A stretch of 64,000 nucleotides of DNA from Bin5 sp022821545 (lineage in GTDB: Bacteria > Chloroflexota > Anaerolineae > Caldilineales > Caldilineaceae): assembly GCA_963664085.2 (NCBI GenBank), contig CAXXLO010000002.1:2294001-2358000 (forward strand), given 5' to 3'. Below are positions 52,473 to 61,651 of the stretch, in pieces (positions within the stretch are counted from its first letter, which is position 1; every line of letters begins with the position of its first letter). The translations under genes were made by a program, and so were the position numbers. Below the pieces are notes generated by a model, which searched no databases, was not told the DNA's origin, and worked only from the letters and a program-made list of their open reading frames with translations.

Positions 52473-53335
52473 AGGCATGAAGCAAGCTACTGTCCCGCCT
52501 GACTACAAGAATCATCTTCCTCTTTGCCCAGTTGAATTTATAGCTCTTTCGCATGCCTGCACGCTATCCGACAAAGGCGACCCATCACTGGGCGCTTACT
52601 CAGACGAACGGCACCTCGGTGCCTAAGCTAACGAGAAGCCGCTACCAACAATTCTATTCTTGCTCCTCGGGCCTTTAGCAAGAAATGGAAGGCCTGTTTC
52701 TTAATTTGCGGGGTAGGGATGCAAAACTCAAGGAAGTTGACGGAACTATTGAGAGTAGTGCGCACAGGGAAGTAACGGCTTATCTCCCGAGATTTGCTTA
52801 TGGTCAGTCCCAAAAGCTACAATCCCAAGACTGGTCAAATACGTCATCTGCTCGAATTTTCTGGACATGTTGCGTCTATCTTCAGTCTCAAGACGCCCTG
52901 TCCAGAGAAGAGCCACTTGTCTTTCTTGGAAGAGATTGTCGATTGTCGTCAAGCACCACGAAGGAGTGAAAACGCCCGGCACTTTTCACATCACCCACGC
53001 GAATGCCCTATTTGCCTCCAGACAGGTCTGATGATTCATTTCTAGGCGAGGCCGTCGATACAAGTCCCAAGTTATAGAATCCGTGTCAGCCGTATGTGGC
53101 AAAGCCCTGGTTCCGGGCAGAGACCAATTCTGCGACATTGGCATCGTAAATCCTCAATGGAATTACGACTGGTGCCACGACCGTGTTAGCGTCTTTCTTT
53201 GGACTGATGTTACAAGATATGTGCGGCTGGAGAAGGTCATAGAAACTCTTGATTCATCGTTATGGAAGGAAGGGTTGCAGTCACCTGAAGGAAAAAATGC
53301 GGGTCGCGGAGTCTACAGTTAAATTCGAGGTAAAA
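52473..53335. other. 863-base low-G+C stretch without a clear gene, left end of an island
   Basis: G+C is visibly lower than in the genes before it. Only short frames are seen: plus 52477-52626 (49 codons, ribosome site too close to ATG), plus 52794-53045 (ends in a CPIC pair, CPICLQTG), minus 52746-52982, and plus 53083-53322. None matches a family. The pattern fits a degraded gene or spacer. A small perfect hairpin (GGCACC/GGTGCC, 52610-52623) is present. Confidence 0.5.
53083..53322 (+). CDS. Possible small protein upstream of the CoiA-like gene
   Basis: 79 residues from GTG 53083, ending 13 bases before the CoiA-like start. It is rich in aromatic residues (NPQWNYDWCHDRVSVFLW) and ends in a helix-like VRLEKVIETLDSSLWKEGL. 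No family recognised and no clear ribosome site. In-frame stops close the frame about 17 codons before the GTG. It may be real and co-translated, or chance. Confidence 0.25.
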   Translation: MSAVCGKALVPGRDQFCDIGIVNPQWNYDWCHDRVSVFLWTDVTRYVRLEKVIETLDSSLWKEGLQSPEGKNAGRGVYS

Positions 53336-54052
53336 ATGGAATTTGCACTTGTAGAGGGAAAGAGAAGTAGGCCAATTAAGGGACAACGAGGCGTCTGTCA
53401 ATACTGTGAAGGTGAAATGGTCGCGAAATGCGGGCGAGTGAAGATGTGGCACTGGGCACATTTGCCAGAATATAATTGCGATCCTTGGCGGAGGCCAGAA
53501 ACCGAGTGGCACCGGGATTGGAAGAACCGCTTTCCAGCAGATTGGCAAGAAGTAATACATATTGATGACCGAACGGGGGAAAAACACATTGCTGATGTTA
53601 AGACTCCACTCGGTCTAGTGATTGAGTTCCAGCATTCTCCAATGGACTATGCCGAGTTGGTCAGTCGCGAAGCCTTCTACCAGAATATGATCTGGGTCGT
53701 AGACGGTGATCGTGACGGCATGGATTCCGGTACCTTCAGTGTTGGAATCTCGTCAGTAGTAGAGTTTCGACCATTAGTGCATTTGGTAAAATGGTGGGGT
53801 CGAAGTCGGTTGCTACACAAATGGGCCGAAGCGACGGTACCCGTTTATATTGACTTTGGATGGAGAGGCCTATGGCGCTTCCAGGACTTTCTGGCTGAAG
53901 AAAGCATCGGAGCCTTCTCGCCTCTTGAAAGGGAATGGCTTGTGGAGGCTTGCAAAGATGACAAGCCGATCCCTGTTGTTCATATACCTGAAGAGAAGGA
54001 GGAGCAGTATCTATCCCAGCAGCACATGGGCAAGACTGCGATTAAGGAGTGA
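53336..54052 (+). CDS. CoiA-like PD-(D/E)xK nuclease family protein
   Basis: 238 residues from ATG 53336 (GAGG five bases upstream; openings at 53249 and 53297 add unconserved residues). A zinc-ribbon-like C21-x2-C24 (GVCQYCEGEM) precedes MWHWAHLP and ETEWHRDWKNRFP, then the nuclease-like core KHIADVKTPLGLVIEFQHS with Asp87 and Glu97-x-Gln99. This order is that of competence protein CoiA, known in Firmicutes, here with the E-x-Q variant of E-x-K. The middle ends in FYQNMIWVVDGDRD. The C-terminal 90 residues are not recognised. It precedes a DUF262/HNH gene by 84 bases. The lower G+C suggests acquisition. DNA cleavage is inference. Confidence 0.72.
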   Translation: MEFALVEGKRSRPIKGQRGVCQYCEGEMVAKCGRVKMWHWAHLPEYNCDPWRRPETEWHRDWKNRFPADWQEVIHIDDRTGEKHIADVKTPLGLVIEFQHSPMDYAELVSREAFYQNMIWVVDGDRDGMDSGTFSVGISSVVEFRPLVHLVKWWGRSRLLHKWAEATVPVYIDFGWRGLWRFQDFLAEESIGAFSPLEREWLVEACKDDKPIPVVHIPEEKEEQYLSQQHMGKTAIKE

Positions 54053-54136
54053 AGTTGGATGTGGCGTGTTCAAGAAGAAGTGAATCCAAGTGGAGCGCAG
54101 GATTTGTGAGTGCTGCACTAATTTTGAGGACCCATC

Positions 54137-55999
54137 ATGAATATTACGACGTATGGTATTGAGAAGGAATCACTCGACGAGATGCTTAGAGAGGCAGCAA
54201 ACGGCAATTCGCAACTACCCGACTTCCAGCGGGGGTGGGTTTGGGACGACGACCGTGTTCGAAGTTTGCTCGCCAGTATCTCCCTTGGGTACCCGATCGG
54301 CGCTGTGATGATGCTTAAAGCAGGAGGAGAAACAATTCGCTTTAAGCAGCGTCCCCTTGAGGGGGCTCCAGCGTCGGGCGACCGGATGGCAGATCGGCTT
54401 ATCCTTGACGGACAGCAACGGCTCACTTCGCTCTTCCAGTCCCTCCGTCTTGACAGACCGGTTCTCACCCGCGACCAACGAGGCCGCCAAATCAAGCGCT
54501 GGTACTACATAGACATGCAACTGGCACTAGACCAAAATGCTGATCGCGAAGAGGCAGTAGTCTCTTTGCCTGAGGATCGGCAGATCAAGAGGTTTGGGCG
54601 GGACGTAGTTAGAGATTACTCGACGCCTGAGCGAGAGTACGAGGCATTGCTATTCCCGCTTTCCAAAGTATTTGATTCAAGGAACTGGCGTGTGGGCTTC
54701 GAGCGGTTTTGGGGATACGACGAAGCAAAAATCGAACTGTGGAACGAATTTGACGAGCAGATAGTCACACATTTTGAAAAGTATCAGGTTCCAGTCATTG
54801 AGCTTGGCAAGGACACTCCGAAGGAAGCGGTCTGCCAAGTCTTCGAAAAAGTAAACACCGGTGGAGTGACGCTGACAGTTTTTGAGTTGCTAACAGCGAC
54901 TTTTGCTGCAGACACCTTTCAACTGCGGCCTGATTGGAAGGCGCGGGAGCGTGAAATCCACTCACAGTCCATCCTTTCAGGCGTGTCCAATACCGATTTC
55001 ATTCAGGCCGTCACCCTGCTTGCCACCCTAGAACGACGCAACGCCGCCCTTCGTGCTGGTACGGACGAAGACCGAGCCCCGGGCATAGGGTGCAAGCGAG
55101 CGGACATGCTTCGGCTCGGGCTGGGAGAGTACAAGCGTTGGGCTGACCCTTTGATGAAGGGCTTCGAGAGAGCGGCACGGTTTCTTCATTCGCAGTACTT
55201 GTATGATGCACGATTCTTGCCGTACGGTAGTCAACTCATTCCGTTGGCAGCGATCCTCACGATTTTAGACCGCAGCTGGGAGCCGTACCTAGCGAGAGCG
55301 CAACTCGCTCGGTGGTACTGGTGCGGCGTGCTAGGAGAACTCTACGGAGGCTCAATTGAAACCCGGTTTGCTCGAGATCTTCCCGAAGTTTTGAACTGGA
55401 TACAGAACGGTGAGCCGGAGCCGGGGACCATTTATGATGCGGAGTTTGCTCCCGCCCGATTGTTAACGTTACGTACGCGAAACAGCGCCGCATACAAGGG
55501 CATATACACGCTGCTACTTCGAGAGGGAGCTGCTGACTGGATGACGGGTGAATTGTCTTCTATACAGAGTTATTTTGACGAAAGTATAGATATTCATCAC
55601 GTCTTTCCCCAGAAGTGGTGCCGAGAACAAGGCGTTGAACCCGGGCGCTGTGACTCGATCATCAACAAAACACCGCTCACGGCACGAACCAACCGTAGGA
55701 TCGGTGGCCAGGCCCCTAGCGAATACCTCGAGCTTATTACATCAGACAGTGTCCCGCCAGATGCTTTGGATGGGTATCTCAGGTCGCATCTCATTGACCC
55801 TGTTCACCTCCGGTCAGATGATTTCGATCAGTATTTCAGTTTTCGGCAGGCGGCGCTTCTCGCTAGGGTCAGGACAGTGATGGGCAAGCAGATGGCTTCT
55901 GATGATATCGATGAAACCGATGAGGTGCCCAAAGAGTACGAACTGGTGCGGGAAGACAGTTTGGTTTCCAGCTCAGGAGATGCTTTCTCAACGTCGTGA
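54137..55999 (+). CDS. DUF262 and HNH (DUF1524-like) protein, GmrSD-type
   Basis: 620 residues. The N-terminal DUF262 has QLPDFQRGWVWDDDRVRSLLASISLGYPIG (about 26-55) and the DGQQR motif in LILDGQQRLTSLFQSL (about 92-107). The middle (150-470) has VNTGGVTLTVFELLTATF. The C-terminal HNH part has DIHHVFPQKWC (about 485) and SIINKTPLTARTNRRIGG, as in DUF1524. DUF262 plus DUF1524 is the layout of GmrSD, a type IV enzyme that restricts phage DNA with modified cytosines using nucleotides. Whether this one is modification-dependent cannot be read. It sits in an A/T-rich island beside a nuclease-like gene and transposases. Confidence 0.83.
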   Translation: MNITTYGIEKESLDEMLREAANGNSQLPDFQRGWVWDDDRVRSLLASISLGYPIGAVMMLKAGGETIRFKQRPLEGAPASGDRMADRLILDGQQRLTSLFQSLRLDRPVLTRDQRGRQIKRWYYIDMQLALDQNADREEAVVSLPEDRQIKRFGRDVVRDYSTPEREYEALLFPLSKVFDSRNWRVGFERFWGYDEAKIELWNEFDEQIVTHFEKYQVPVIELGKDTPKEAVCQVFEKVNTGGVTLTVFELLTATFAADTFQLRPDWKAREREIHSQSILSGVSNTDFIQAVTLLATLERRNAALRAGTDEDRAPGIGCKRADMLRLGLGEYKRWADPLMKGFERAARFLHSQYLYDARFLPYGSQLIPLAAILTILDRSWEPYLARAQLARWYWCGVLGELYGGSIETRFARDLPEVLNWIQNGEPEPGTIYDAEFAPARLLTLRTRNSAAYKGIYTLLLREGAADWMTGELSSIQSYFDESIDIHHVFPQKWCREQGVEPGRCDSIINKTPLTARTNRRIGGQAPSEYLELITSDSVPPDALDGYLRSHLIDPVHLRSDDFDQYFSFRQAALLARVRTVMGKQMASDDIDETDEVPKEYELVREDSLVSSSGDAFSTS

Positions 56000-56185
56000 T
56001 GGAAAGGGATGGTTTCGTAGGTCGAATGCCGTCACTAGGAGTCGTTGACATTTCATGGAGCCGAGTATTTACAGTGCAGCCAGATGCACAAATAGCGTTG
56101 AAAACCCTGCCCCTGTTCACTTTTTTGCCTCAAACTATGGTTGGCCCCAATCGTTAGACCACGCAATGGGAAAAATAAGGTGCAT

Positions 56186-56418
56186 TTAGGCGAATGCGGC
56201 CGGCTCTGAACAGAGCACGAAGTGCTCTTCAGCCGGCGTTCGATAGTTGAGACTTTGATGTGGTCTCTCATGGTTGTAGAAGTCGAAATAGGCAGTCAGC
56301 CCGGCGTGCAGCTGATGTACTGTGTCATACTGATTGAGATAGATGTTTTCGTACTTGACGCTGCGCCATAGGCGTTCGCAGAAGACGTTGTCGAGGGCGC
56401 GCCCGCGGCCATCCATGC
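56186..56418 (-). pseudogene. C-terminal fragment of an IS3-family transposase (rve integrase core)
   Basis: About 77 codons read SMDGRGRALDNVFCERLWRSVKYE, then YFDFYNHERPHQSLNYRTPAEEHF and a stop at 56186. This is the end of the IS3-family DDE core including its catalytic Glu (FCERLWRSVKYE). The upstream D,D residues and OrfA are absent. It is fused in frame to the IS4/IS701-like remnant next to it at about 56419, so it cannot act alone. Confidence 0.85.
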
Positions 56419-57387
56419 TGACTTGTATGTTGGCTGCGAGTAGGCAGGCGGTGAAGGTCCAGAGAGCAGTCACGAAATGATTGGTCTGGGTGGTTGGTGT
56501 GCGGGTCGGTGATTTGGCGAGCGATGCGTTCTGCTTGAGAGAGCGATGATACTCCTCCACTTTCCACCGTTTCTGGTAGATTGTGATGAGTTGGTTAGCT
56601 GTCAGGGTGGAATCACTGGTCACCAGATAGCGCATAGCGGTCGAGCCATCTGCGTTTGTGCAGGTCTGACGGAGCAGATAGGGGGGAAAGATACCTGTTC
56701 CAGATAGATGACGGTCACTGTGTCTTCTGGCAAATCGAGTTGGTTCAGTCTGTGATAGCGACCATCTAGTTTGTCTTGTTGGCAAAGGGCGACTTTGCGA
56801 TTGATCTTGAGCGCCATGATAAACTCCTTGTCTAACTTGAGTTTGACATAGCTCATGTTTTGAGCCGAAGCAAACCAGAGGTCATTGAGGACATAGCGCC
56901 AGGGAATCCGGTTGCGCACACAGTTTTGCAGCATGGCACGAAAGTGCTCGTTCTTGGTCACGCGGCTGCGTCGTTTGCGGTTGCCTTGTTTGTCGATGTA
57001 CGATTCGGTCTTGGTCACCAGCCGATAGGTCACCGGCAACGAAACCTCGCCCACCGTGTACAAAGCAGTGATAAAGTTGATGCCTTTGACGAGTTGTCCC
57101 TGCGCATGGTCGTAGTGCCAACAGCTCAGTTCGTTTTCATCGGTGTAGGGCTTTTCGACAATACTGTCGTCAATCGTGACAACACCATCTGCGCCTTGCA
57201 TGCTGCGCACAGCCGCTTTCACCATCTGCCACCACTCTTTCGGCTCCCGCTTCCTACCGTTGAGCATGCGGCTGACTTGGTCGTGGCTGATCGCATTGTC
57301 CATCAACGCCGACATTCCTGTCGCTGTCGTCGCCGCAAATGAACTCAGGAGATAGTCCGAATACAGGTCAAAGAGTTTATCGTCCAT
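56419..57387 (-). pseudogene. IS4/IS701-like DDE transposase, frameshifted and truncated
   Basis: From ATG 57387 the first frame encodes MDDKLFDLYSDYLLSSF, VVTIDDSIVEKPYTDENE and CWHYDHAQGQLVKGINFITALY, typical of IS4/IS701-like enzymes (first Asp in IDDS). It breaks in a run of six G at 56681-56686: the continuing frame has RYLVTSDSTLTANQLITIYQKRWKVEEYHRSLKQN (the Y..R..W.E..H catalytic end) and then NHFVTALWTFTACLLA, after which the IS3 fragment begins. The minus-strand C_CCC_CCT could be a slippery site, but the C-terminal loss makes it a pseudogene. Confidence 0.8.
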
Positions 57388-57414
57388 GTCTCACCTCCTG
57401 ACCTTATTCTACTA

Positions 57415-58239
57415 GGTCTCGTTGACGTTTGATTCGTTCTGTCACAATGGCGACAATAGTAGGATGTCTACAAAGAGAATTGCCGACCATCAGTGGCAGA
57501 AATTGTACGCATTTCTGCAAGGACACCCTCGTGCCTACGCAGGGCAAGAGGAGAAATGTCGCCGTTTCGTTGAAGCAGTCCACTGGATATTGCGCACCGG
57601 CGCTCAGTGGCGTGAACTGCCAGACCGCTATGGCAAGTGGAACAGCGTCTTCAAGCGCTTCGCACGCTGGGAAGAGAACAGTGTTTGGGCTGATATGTTC
57701 AAACAGTTCGCCCAGGACCCAGAGATGGCAGCGGTCATGCCCGACAGCACAGCTGTACGCGCCCATATGTGCGCAGCAGGCGGCTCAAAAAAGGGGGCGG
57801 TCAGCAAGAACAGTGCCTAGGTCGGAGTCGGGGCGGATTCAGCAGCAAGATCCATCTCCTCGTCGATGCCCTTGGCTTTCCCCTCAAGTTCATCTTGACT
57901 GGGGGTGAACGCCATGATATGTCCCAAGCTGAATCATTGCTCGCCCCTTTCCATTTTGATGCCGTTATTGCCGATAAAGGCTACGATTCCGACCCTTTGC
58001 GAGAGTTGCTTGCAGCCCAACAGGTCGAGGTGGTGATTCCTTTCCGCCGCAATCGTAAGCAACCACGCGACTATGATCGAATCCGCTACCGAGAACGCAA
58101 CATCGTCGAACGTTTCATCAACAGAATCAAGTGGTATCGACGCATTTTCATTCGCTATGACAAACTCGCACGACGTTTCATGGCTTTCTTACATTTTGCG
58201 TCTACACTGTTCTGGCTCGAACAAAATGTCAACGAGCCC
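57415..58239 (+). mobile_element. Complete IS5/IS427-like insertion sequence, 825 bp
   Basis: Imperfect terminal inverted repeats: GGTCTCGTTGACGTTTGATT at 57415 and, reversed, GGGCTCGTTGACATTTTGTT ending at 58239 (about 18 of 22 match). It is flanked by TA at 57413-57414 and 58240-58241, the target duplication typical of this group. It carries one transposase read through a -1 frameshift. It sits 27 bases upstream of the IS4/IS701-like pseudogene start, in a nest of older elements. Confidence 0.88.
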
Positions 58240-58242
58240 TAA
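57464..58242 (+). CDS. IS5/IS427-like transposase, two frames joined by a -1 frameshift
   Basis: The first frame (ATG 57464 to TAG 57820) gives MSTKRIADHQWQKLYAFLQGH, HWILRTGAQWRELPDRYGKW and DSTAVRAHMCAAGGSKKG. The -1 frame continues GGQQEQCLGRSRGGFSSKIHLLVDALGFPLKFILTGGERHDM, IADKGYDSDPL and RYRERNIVERFINRIKWYRRI. This is the full DDE set: D in DSTAVR, D in IADKGYDSD, E in NIVERF. The stop TAA uses the TA target duplication. Reading to the -1 frame needs the slippery site at 57787. The product would be about 259 residues. Confidence 0.87.
57787..57793 (+). other. Slippery heptamer A_AAA_AAG for -1 ribosomal frameshift
   Basis: AAAAAAG in phase tcA AAA AAG of the upstream transposase frame, exactly where the -1 frame becomes the conserved one. 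It is followed by GGGGCGG. A_AAA_AAG is the strongest known bacterial -1 site and is used by many insertion sequences. Confidence 0.85.
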
Positions 58243-58450
58243 TTTCGTCAACTACTGCGTAACATGACTCACTAAGGGACTTTGTTTGAAGCATTTTGGC
58301 ATAAGGTCCCACCGACCACGAATTACTATCGGGTGAATCCTAGATTCATTGAAAAGCTCTTCCGCCAAGTTGCGACTTCAGATCGGTGAACGAGTGGGCT
58401 CTACTTGTCGTACAGGAAATTCGGGCGCTCCCTCACTAACCACTGCCTTC

Positions 58451-59368
58451 ATGTCCCACCGTAAAGCAATCTACTGCATGGCTCTGGCAGCCGTCTTTTT
58501 CAGCACTAGTGGACTGCTGATCAAAGTAATATCCGTTGCGCATCTGCCCTTGCTGGGAGTCCGCGGCGCCATCGCTGCCCTGACAATCGCTCTCTTCATG
58601 GCGCGACCATTCCTGTCCTCGCGTCGGGACCCATCGGCCGGTTCGCCGCCGCGGCAATCCGGGCCTATGCTGAAATTCCACTGGTCGCTCCCTCAACTAG
58701 GCGGGGCCGCTGCCCTCGTCGGCGCGCAAGCCTCTTTCATCATCGCTGCCCGTGAGACCACCGCCGCCAACGCCATCTTCATTCAATACACCGCGCCTGT
58801 ATTCGTAGCCTTTTTCGGCATTCACTACCTCCGCGAACCCGTGGGCAGGCTGGACTGGCTGGCTCTCGCGGCGATTGCTGTGGGGCTCCTCTGCTTCTAC
58901 AGCGACGGGCTCAACGCTGGTGGCGCAGTCGGCAACTTTTTTGCCCTCCTTTCCGGCCTGACTTTCGCCTGGTTTCTCCTCTTCATGCGCAAACAAAAAG
59001 ACGCGTCTACTATCGAAACGGTCCTGCTTGGCAACATCCTCGCCTCGCTCCTGGGCCTCCCCTTCATGTTCGGAGCCGCGCCGACCCTGGCCGACTGGGC
59101 GGGCATGCTCTTTCTCGGTGTCTTTCAGATCGGTCTCCCTTCGATTCTCATTGCCCTCGCTATCAAAGAGTTGACTGCAGTGGAAGCCGTCCTGATCCAG
59201 ACTCTGGAACCGGTCCTCAATCCCGTGTGGGTCCTCCTTTTCATAGGTGAGATGCCCACTCTGCTGGCGCTGCTGGGCGGAGCAACTGTTATCGGAGCAG
59301 TAACGTTCCGTTCAATCCTGTCTACCCGGTCGCAGCGCGTGACGCCGGCTTCACAGCCCACAACATGA
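58451..59368 (+). CDS. EamA/DMT family transporter (10-TMS)
   Basis: 305 residues with ten hydrophobic segments in two repeats. MALAAVFFSTSGLLIKVI start, then VRGAIAALTIALFMARPFL, FIIAARETTAANAIFIQYTAPVFVAFFGIHYLREPVGRLDWLALAAIAVGLL and the second repeat ending LIQTLEPVLNPVWVLLFIGEMPTLLALLGGATVIGAV. The export or import substrate is unknown. ATG 58451 is preferred over the opening at 58349. The 208 bases before it, after the IS element, hold no gene. It is followed after 19 bases by a glycosyltransferase. Confidence 0.88.
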   Translation: MSHRKAIYCMALAAVFFSTSGLLIKVISVAHLPLLGVRGAIAALTIALFMARPFLSSRRDPSAGSPPRQSGPMLKFHWSLPQLGGAAALVGAQASFIIAARETTAANAIFIQYTAPVFVAFFGIHYLREPVGRLDWLALAAIAVGLLCFYSDGLNAGGAVGNFFALLSGLTFAWFLLFMRKQKDASTIETVLLGNILASLLGLPFMFGAAPTLADWAGMLFLGVFQIGLPSILIALAIKELTAVEAVLIQTLEPVLNPVWVLLFIGEMPTLLALLGGATVIGAVTFRSILSTRSQRVTPASQPTT

Positions 59369-59387
59369 CGACACGACCAAGACCACA

Positions 59388-61433
59388 GTGAGCCGCCTGA
59401 ACTCTCCCTTCGGGGCCCGCACCGCCGTTGCTTACGCACACCTGACCCCGATCCGCCAGCGCATCTGGGCCTCCTCCCTACCCGAGCTCTTCGTCCTCAT
59501 CCTGGCCGCCCTGCCCCGCCTCTGGCGCCTTGAATATCACAGCATCTGGTTCGACGAAGCCGTCTCGCTCGACTGGGCAAGGCTCGGCCCCGCCCACATT
59601 TGGCCGGGCACCTTCCAGCTGGTCCGAGACAAACATCCGCCCGCCTACTATCTCGCGCTCCACTACTGGCAGACACTTCTCAGCTGGTTCGGCGCCTCCG
59701 AACGCGACGCCGCCCTCCGCATCTTCGGCGTCCTGATCGGTATTCTTTTGGTCTGGGGGGTACTTCGTCTTGTAACCCGGCTCAGCGATCGCGCCACCGC
59801 CCTGATCGCCGGCGCCTTCACCGCGCTCGCTCCCGTCCTTGTCTGGTACAGCCAGGAGTTGCGCATGTTTCAGCCCGCAGCCGCCGCGCTCGTCTGGGCC
59901 GCCTTCTTCCTCGTCGCTGCCCGCGAACACCTTCATCCGCTGCCGGCATCATCTGGCCGGAGCACCGCAGGCCCCCGCATTCTCTGCTGGTTCGGTCTCG
60001 TAGCCGCACTGGTTTTCGCGCTTTACAGCTATCTCTACGCCGCCTTCTTCCTGCCTGGTCTCGGACTGACCGTCTTTCTGCTCGCCCGCCGCCGCAGCGC
60101 TTTCAACAGGCGCTACGTTCTCGAGGCCGCCGCCGCCTTCGCGATCGTCACCCTCCTCTTCCTGCCGCTGGCCCGCAGCGCCTGGACCGTCAACAGTGCA
60201 TCGGGCGCACCCGGCGCACCCTTTGCCGACTTCCTGCCAAACCTCTGGCGCCAGTTGCGCATCTTCACCGTCTGGTATAGCGGCTGGCCCTCACCAGTCC
60301 GCACCGCAGCCGTCCTATTCTTCGCCCTCCTCCTCCTCGCCGGTCTGCTCCTCCCCGGAGACCGCCGCCGCGACGCCCGTCCATACCTGTGGCTCTGGGT
60401 CGGCTCGCCGCTTCTGATCGGCAGCGCGCTGCTCGCGACGAACTCAGCCATCTTTCGCGAGGACCGCTACTTTCTCTTTCTCGCTCCCTTCGTCCTCTGG
60501 GCCGCCGCCCGCGGCGTGAGCGCAATCGGACGCTGGCGGCCGGCGGCCGGCGCTCTGAGCGGCCTCGCCGCCCTTGTCCTTCTCGCTGCATCCCTGCCCG
60601 TCCTCTGGACGCCCCCGCTCTTTCGCGAAAATTGGCGCGCCGCCGCCGACTACATCAACGCCTATCAGCGGCACAGCCCGCACGCCGTCACCGCCGCCCT
60701 CGTCCACCCCTACTTCCTCTTTCCCGCTCTCGACTGGTACCTGCGCCAGCAACACGCCACAGCATCGATGCCTGTCTATGGCAACTTCAAGGCCCCTCTG
60801 AACTCCGAGCAGGTCGACACCCTCATCGCTGCCCATCTGCAGGATCTGGCTGCGGCCAATGGCGCCGACACCCTCTGGCTGGTCCAAAGCCACCTCGCCG
60901 GCGTAGATGATCACCGGCTGGTCCAGTCCTGGCTGGATGGAAAATACCCTATCGTCACCAAGCAGTACCCGGCAGGTGTTGAGATGCGAGGATATGCCGT
61001 CCGCTACCGATACAGCACCCTGCCCGCGCTGACTGAAAACGCGGTCCATCCGCAGGCTCGGCTTTTCCCCGGAGTCGAACTCGCCGCCTGCGAGATCGTC
61101 ACCCCGGTCGTCGTCGCCCGCGACGATCTCTACCATCCGCCCAGCGGTTGGGTCCATCTGCGCATGTGGTTGAGAACCTACGAGGAAGTAAGCGAAGCGC
61201 CCCCGTTCTTTGCCCTGGTCCAGTCACACGATGGCCAGATATGGGGACGTTCCCTGGAACACGCCGGCGATGTCCTGTCTGTCTACCCGCCCACCATGTG
61301 GCAGCCAAACGAATTCGTCCGCGTCGAACTAGATGTGAACATCAACCCTGTGGCGCCCCCCGGCATGTACAACGTCAAAGCCGAAGCTGAAGGAGAACCT
61401 GGCGTCCCTTGCGGAAGCGTCCAACTTGAATGA
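59388..61433 (+). CDS. GT-C glycosyltransferase (family 39/83, ArnT-like)
   Basis: 681 residues from GTG 59388. First lumenal-loop motif YHSIWFDEAVSLDWARL (DE pair, about residues 52-68), then RDKHPPAYYLALHYWQTLL, as in protein-mannosyl and ArnT-type transferases that use lipid-linked sugars. About ten hydrophobic segments reach residue 400 (LALYSYLYAAFFLPGLGLTVFLLA, LIGSALLATNS). A soluble C-terminal part of about 250 residues follows, ending in a beta-sandwich-like segment with VRVELDVNINPVAPPGMYNVKAE. Acceptor unknown. A neighbouring GT2 at 51789 could supply lipid-linked donor. Confidence 0.88.
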   Translation: MSRLNSPFGARTAVAYAHLTPIRQRIWASSLPELFVLILAALPRLWRLEYHSIWFDEAVSLDWARLGPAHIWPGTFQLVRDKHPPAYYLALHYWQTLLSWFGASERDAALRIFGVLIGILLVWGVLRLVTRLSDRATALIAGAFTALAPVLVWYSQELRMFQPAAAALVWAAFFLVAAREHLHPLPASSGRSTAGPRILCWFGLVAALVFALYSYLYAAFFLPGLGLTVFLLARRRSAFNRRYVLEAAAAFAIVTLLFLPLARSAWTVNSASGAPGAPFADFLPNLWRQLRIFTVWYSGWPSPVRTAAVLFFALLLLAGLLLPGDRRRDARPYLWLWVGSPLLIGSALLATNSAIFREDRYFLFLAPFVLWAAARGVSAIGRWRPAAGALSGLAALVLLAASLPVLWTPPLFRENWRAAADYINAYQRHSPHAVTAALVHPYFLFPALDWYLRQQHATASMPVYGNFKAPLNSEQVDTLIAAHLQDLAAANGADTLWLVQSHLAGVDDHRLVQSWLDGKYPIVTKQYPAGVEMRGYAVRYRYSTLPALTENAVHPQARLFPGVELAACEIVTPVVVARDDLYHPPSGWVHLRMWLRTYEEVSEAPPFFALVQSHDGQIWGRSLEHAGDVLSVYPPTMWQPNEFVRVELDVNINPVAPPGMYNVKAEAEGEPGVPCGSVQLE

Positions 61434-61521
61434 AACTCTTGACCCGAACAGACGCCCCAGGGTGCCAAAAAAGTCTCCTCTCAGTCATCCTCTAGCCACC
61501 GACCACGGCAGGTGGGCGGTC

Positions 61522-61559
61522 GGGCCTGCGGCCCTCCCTTGTGCGGGGGATTCCCCCCG
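61522..61559. repeat. Two small hairpins between convergent genes
   Basis: GGGCC (61522-61526) pairs with GGCCC (61530-61534), and CGGGGG (61544-61549) pairs with CCCCCG (61554-61559). They sit between the glycosyltransferase end (61433) and the helicase end (61652). No T-run follows either, so a terminator role is only possible. Confidence 0.35.
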
Positions 61560-61651
61560 ACAAGACCATTTCAAGAGATTCTGAAGACGATCCCATACAC
61601 TTGGATGGCCTATGTGCCCTCTTTTGAGGTCGCATTGGAATGGCTTAGTAG

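Noticed and set aside
52477..52626. 49-codon frame directly after the GT2 gene
   Set aside because: Ribosome-like GAGG is only one base from the ATG and the composition is not distinctive; mentioned only inside the island entry.
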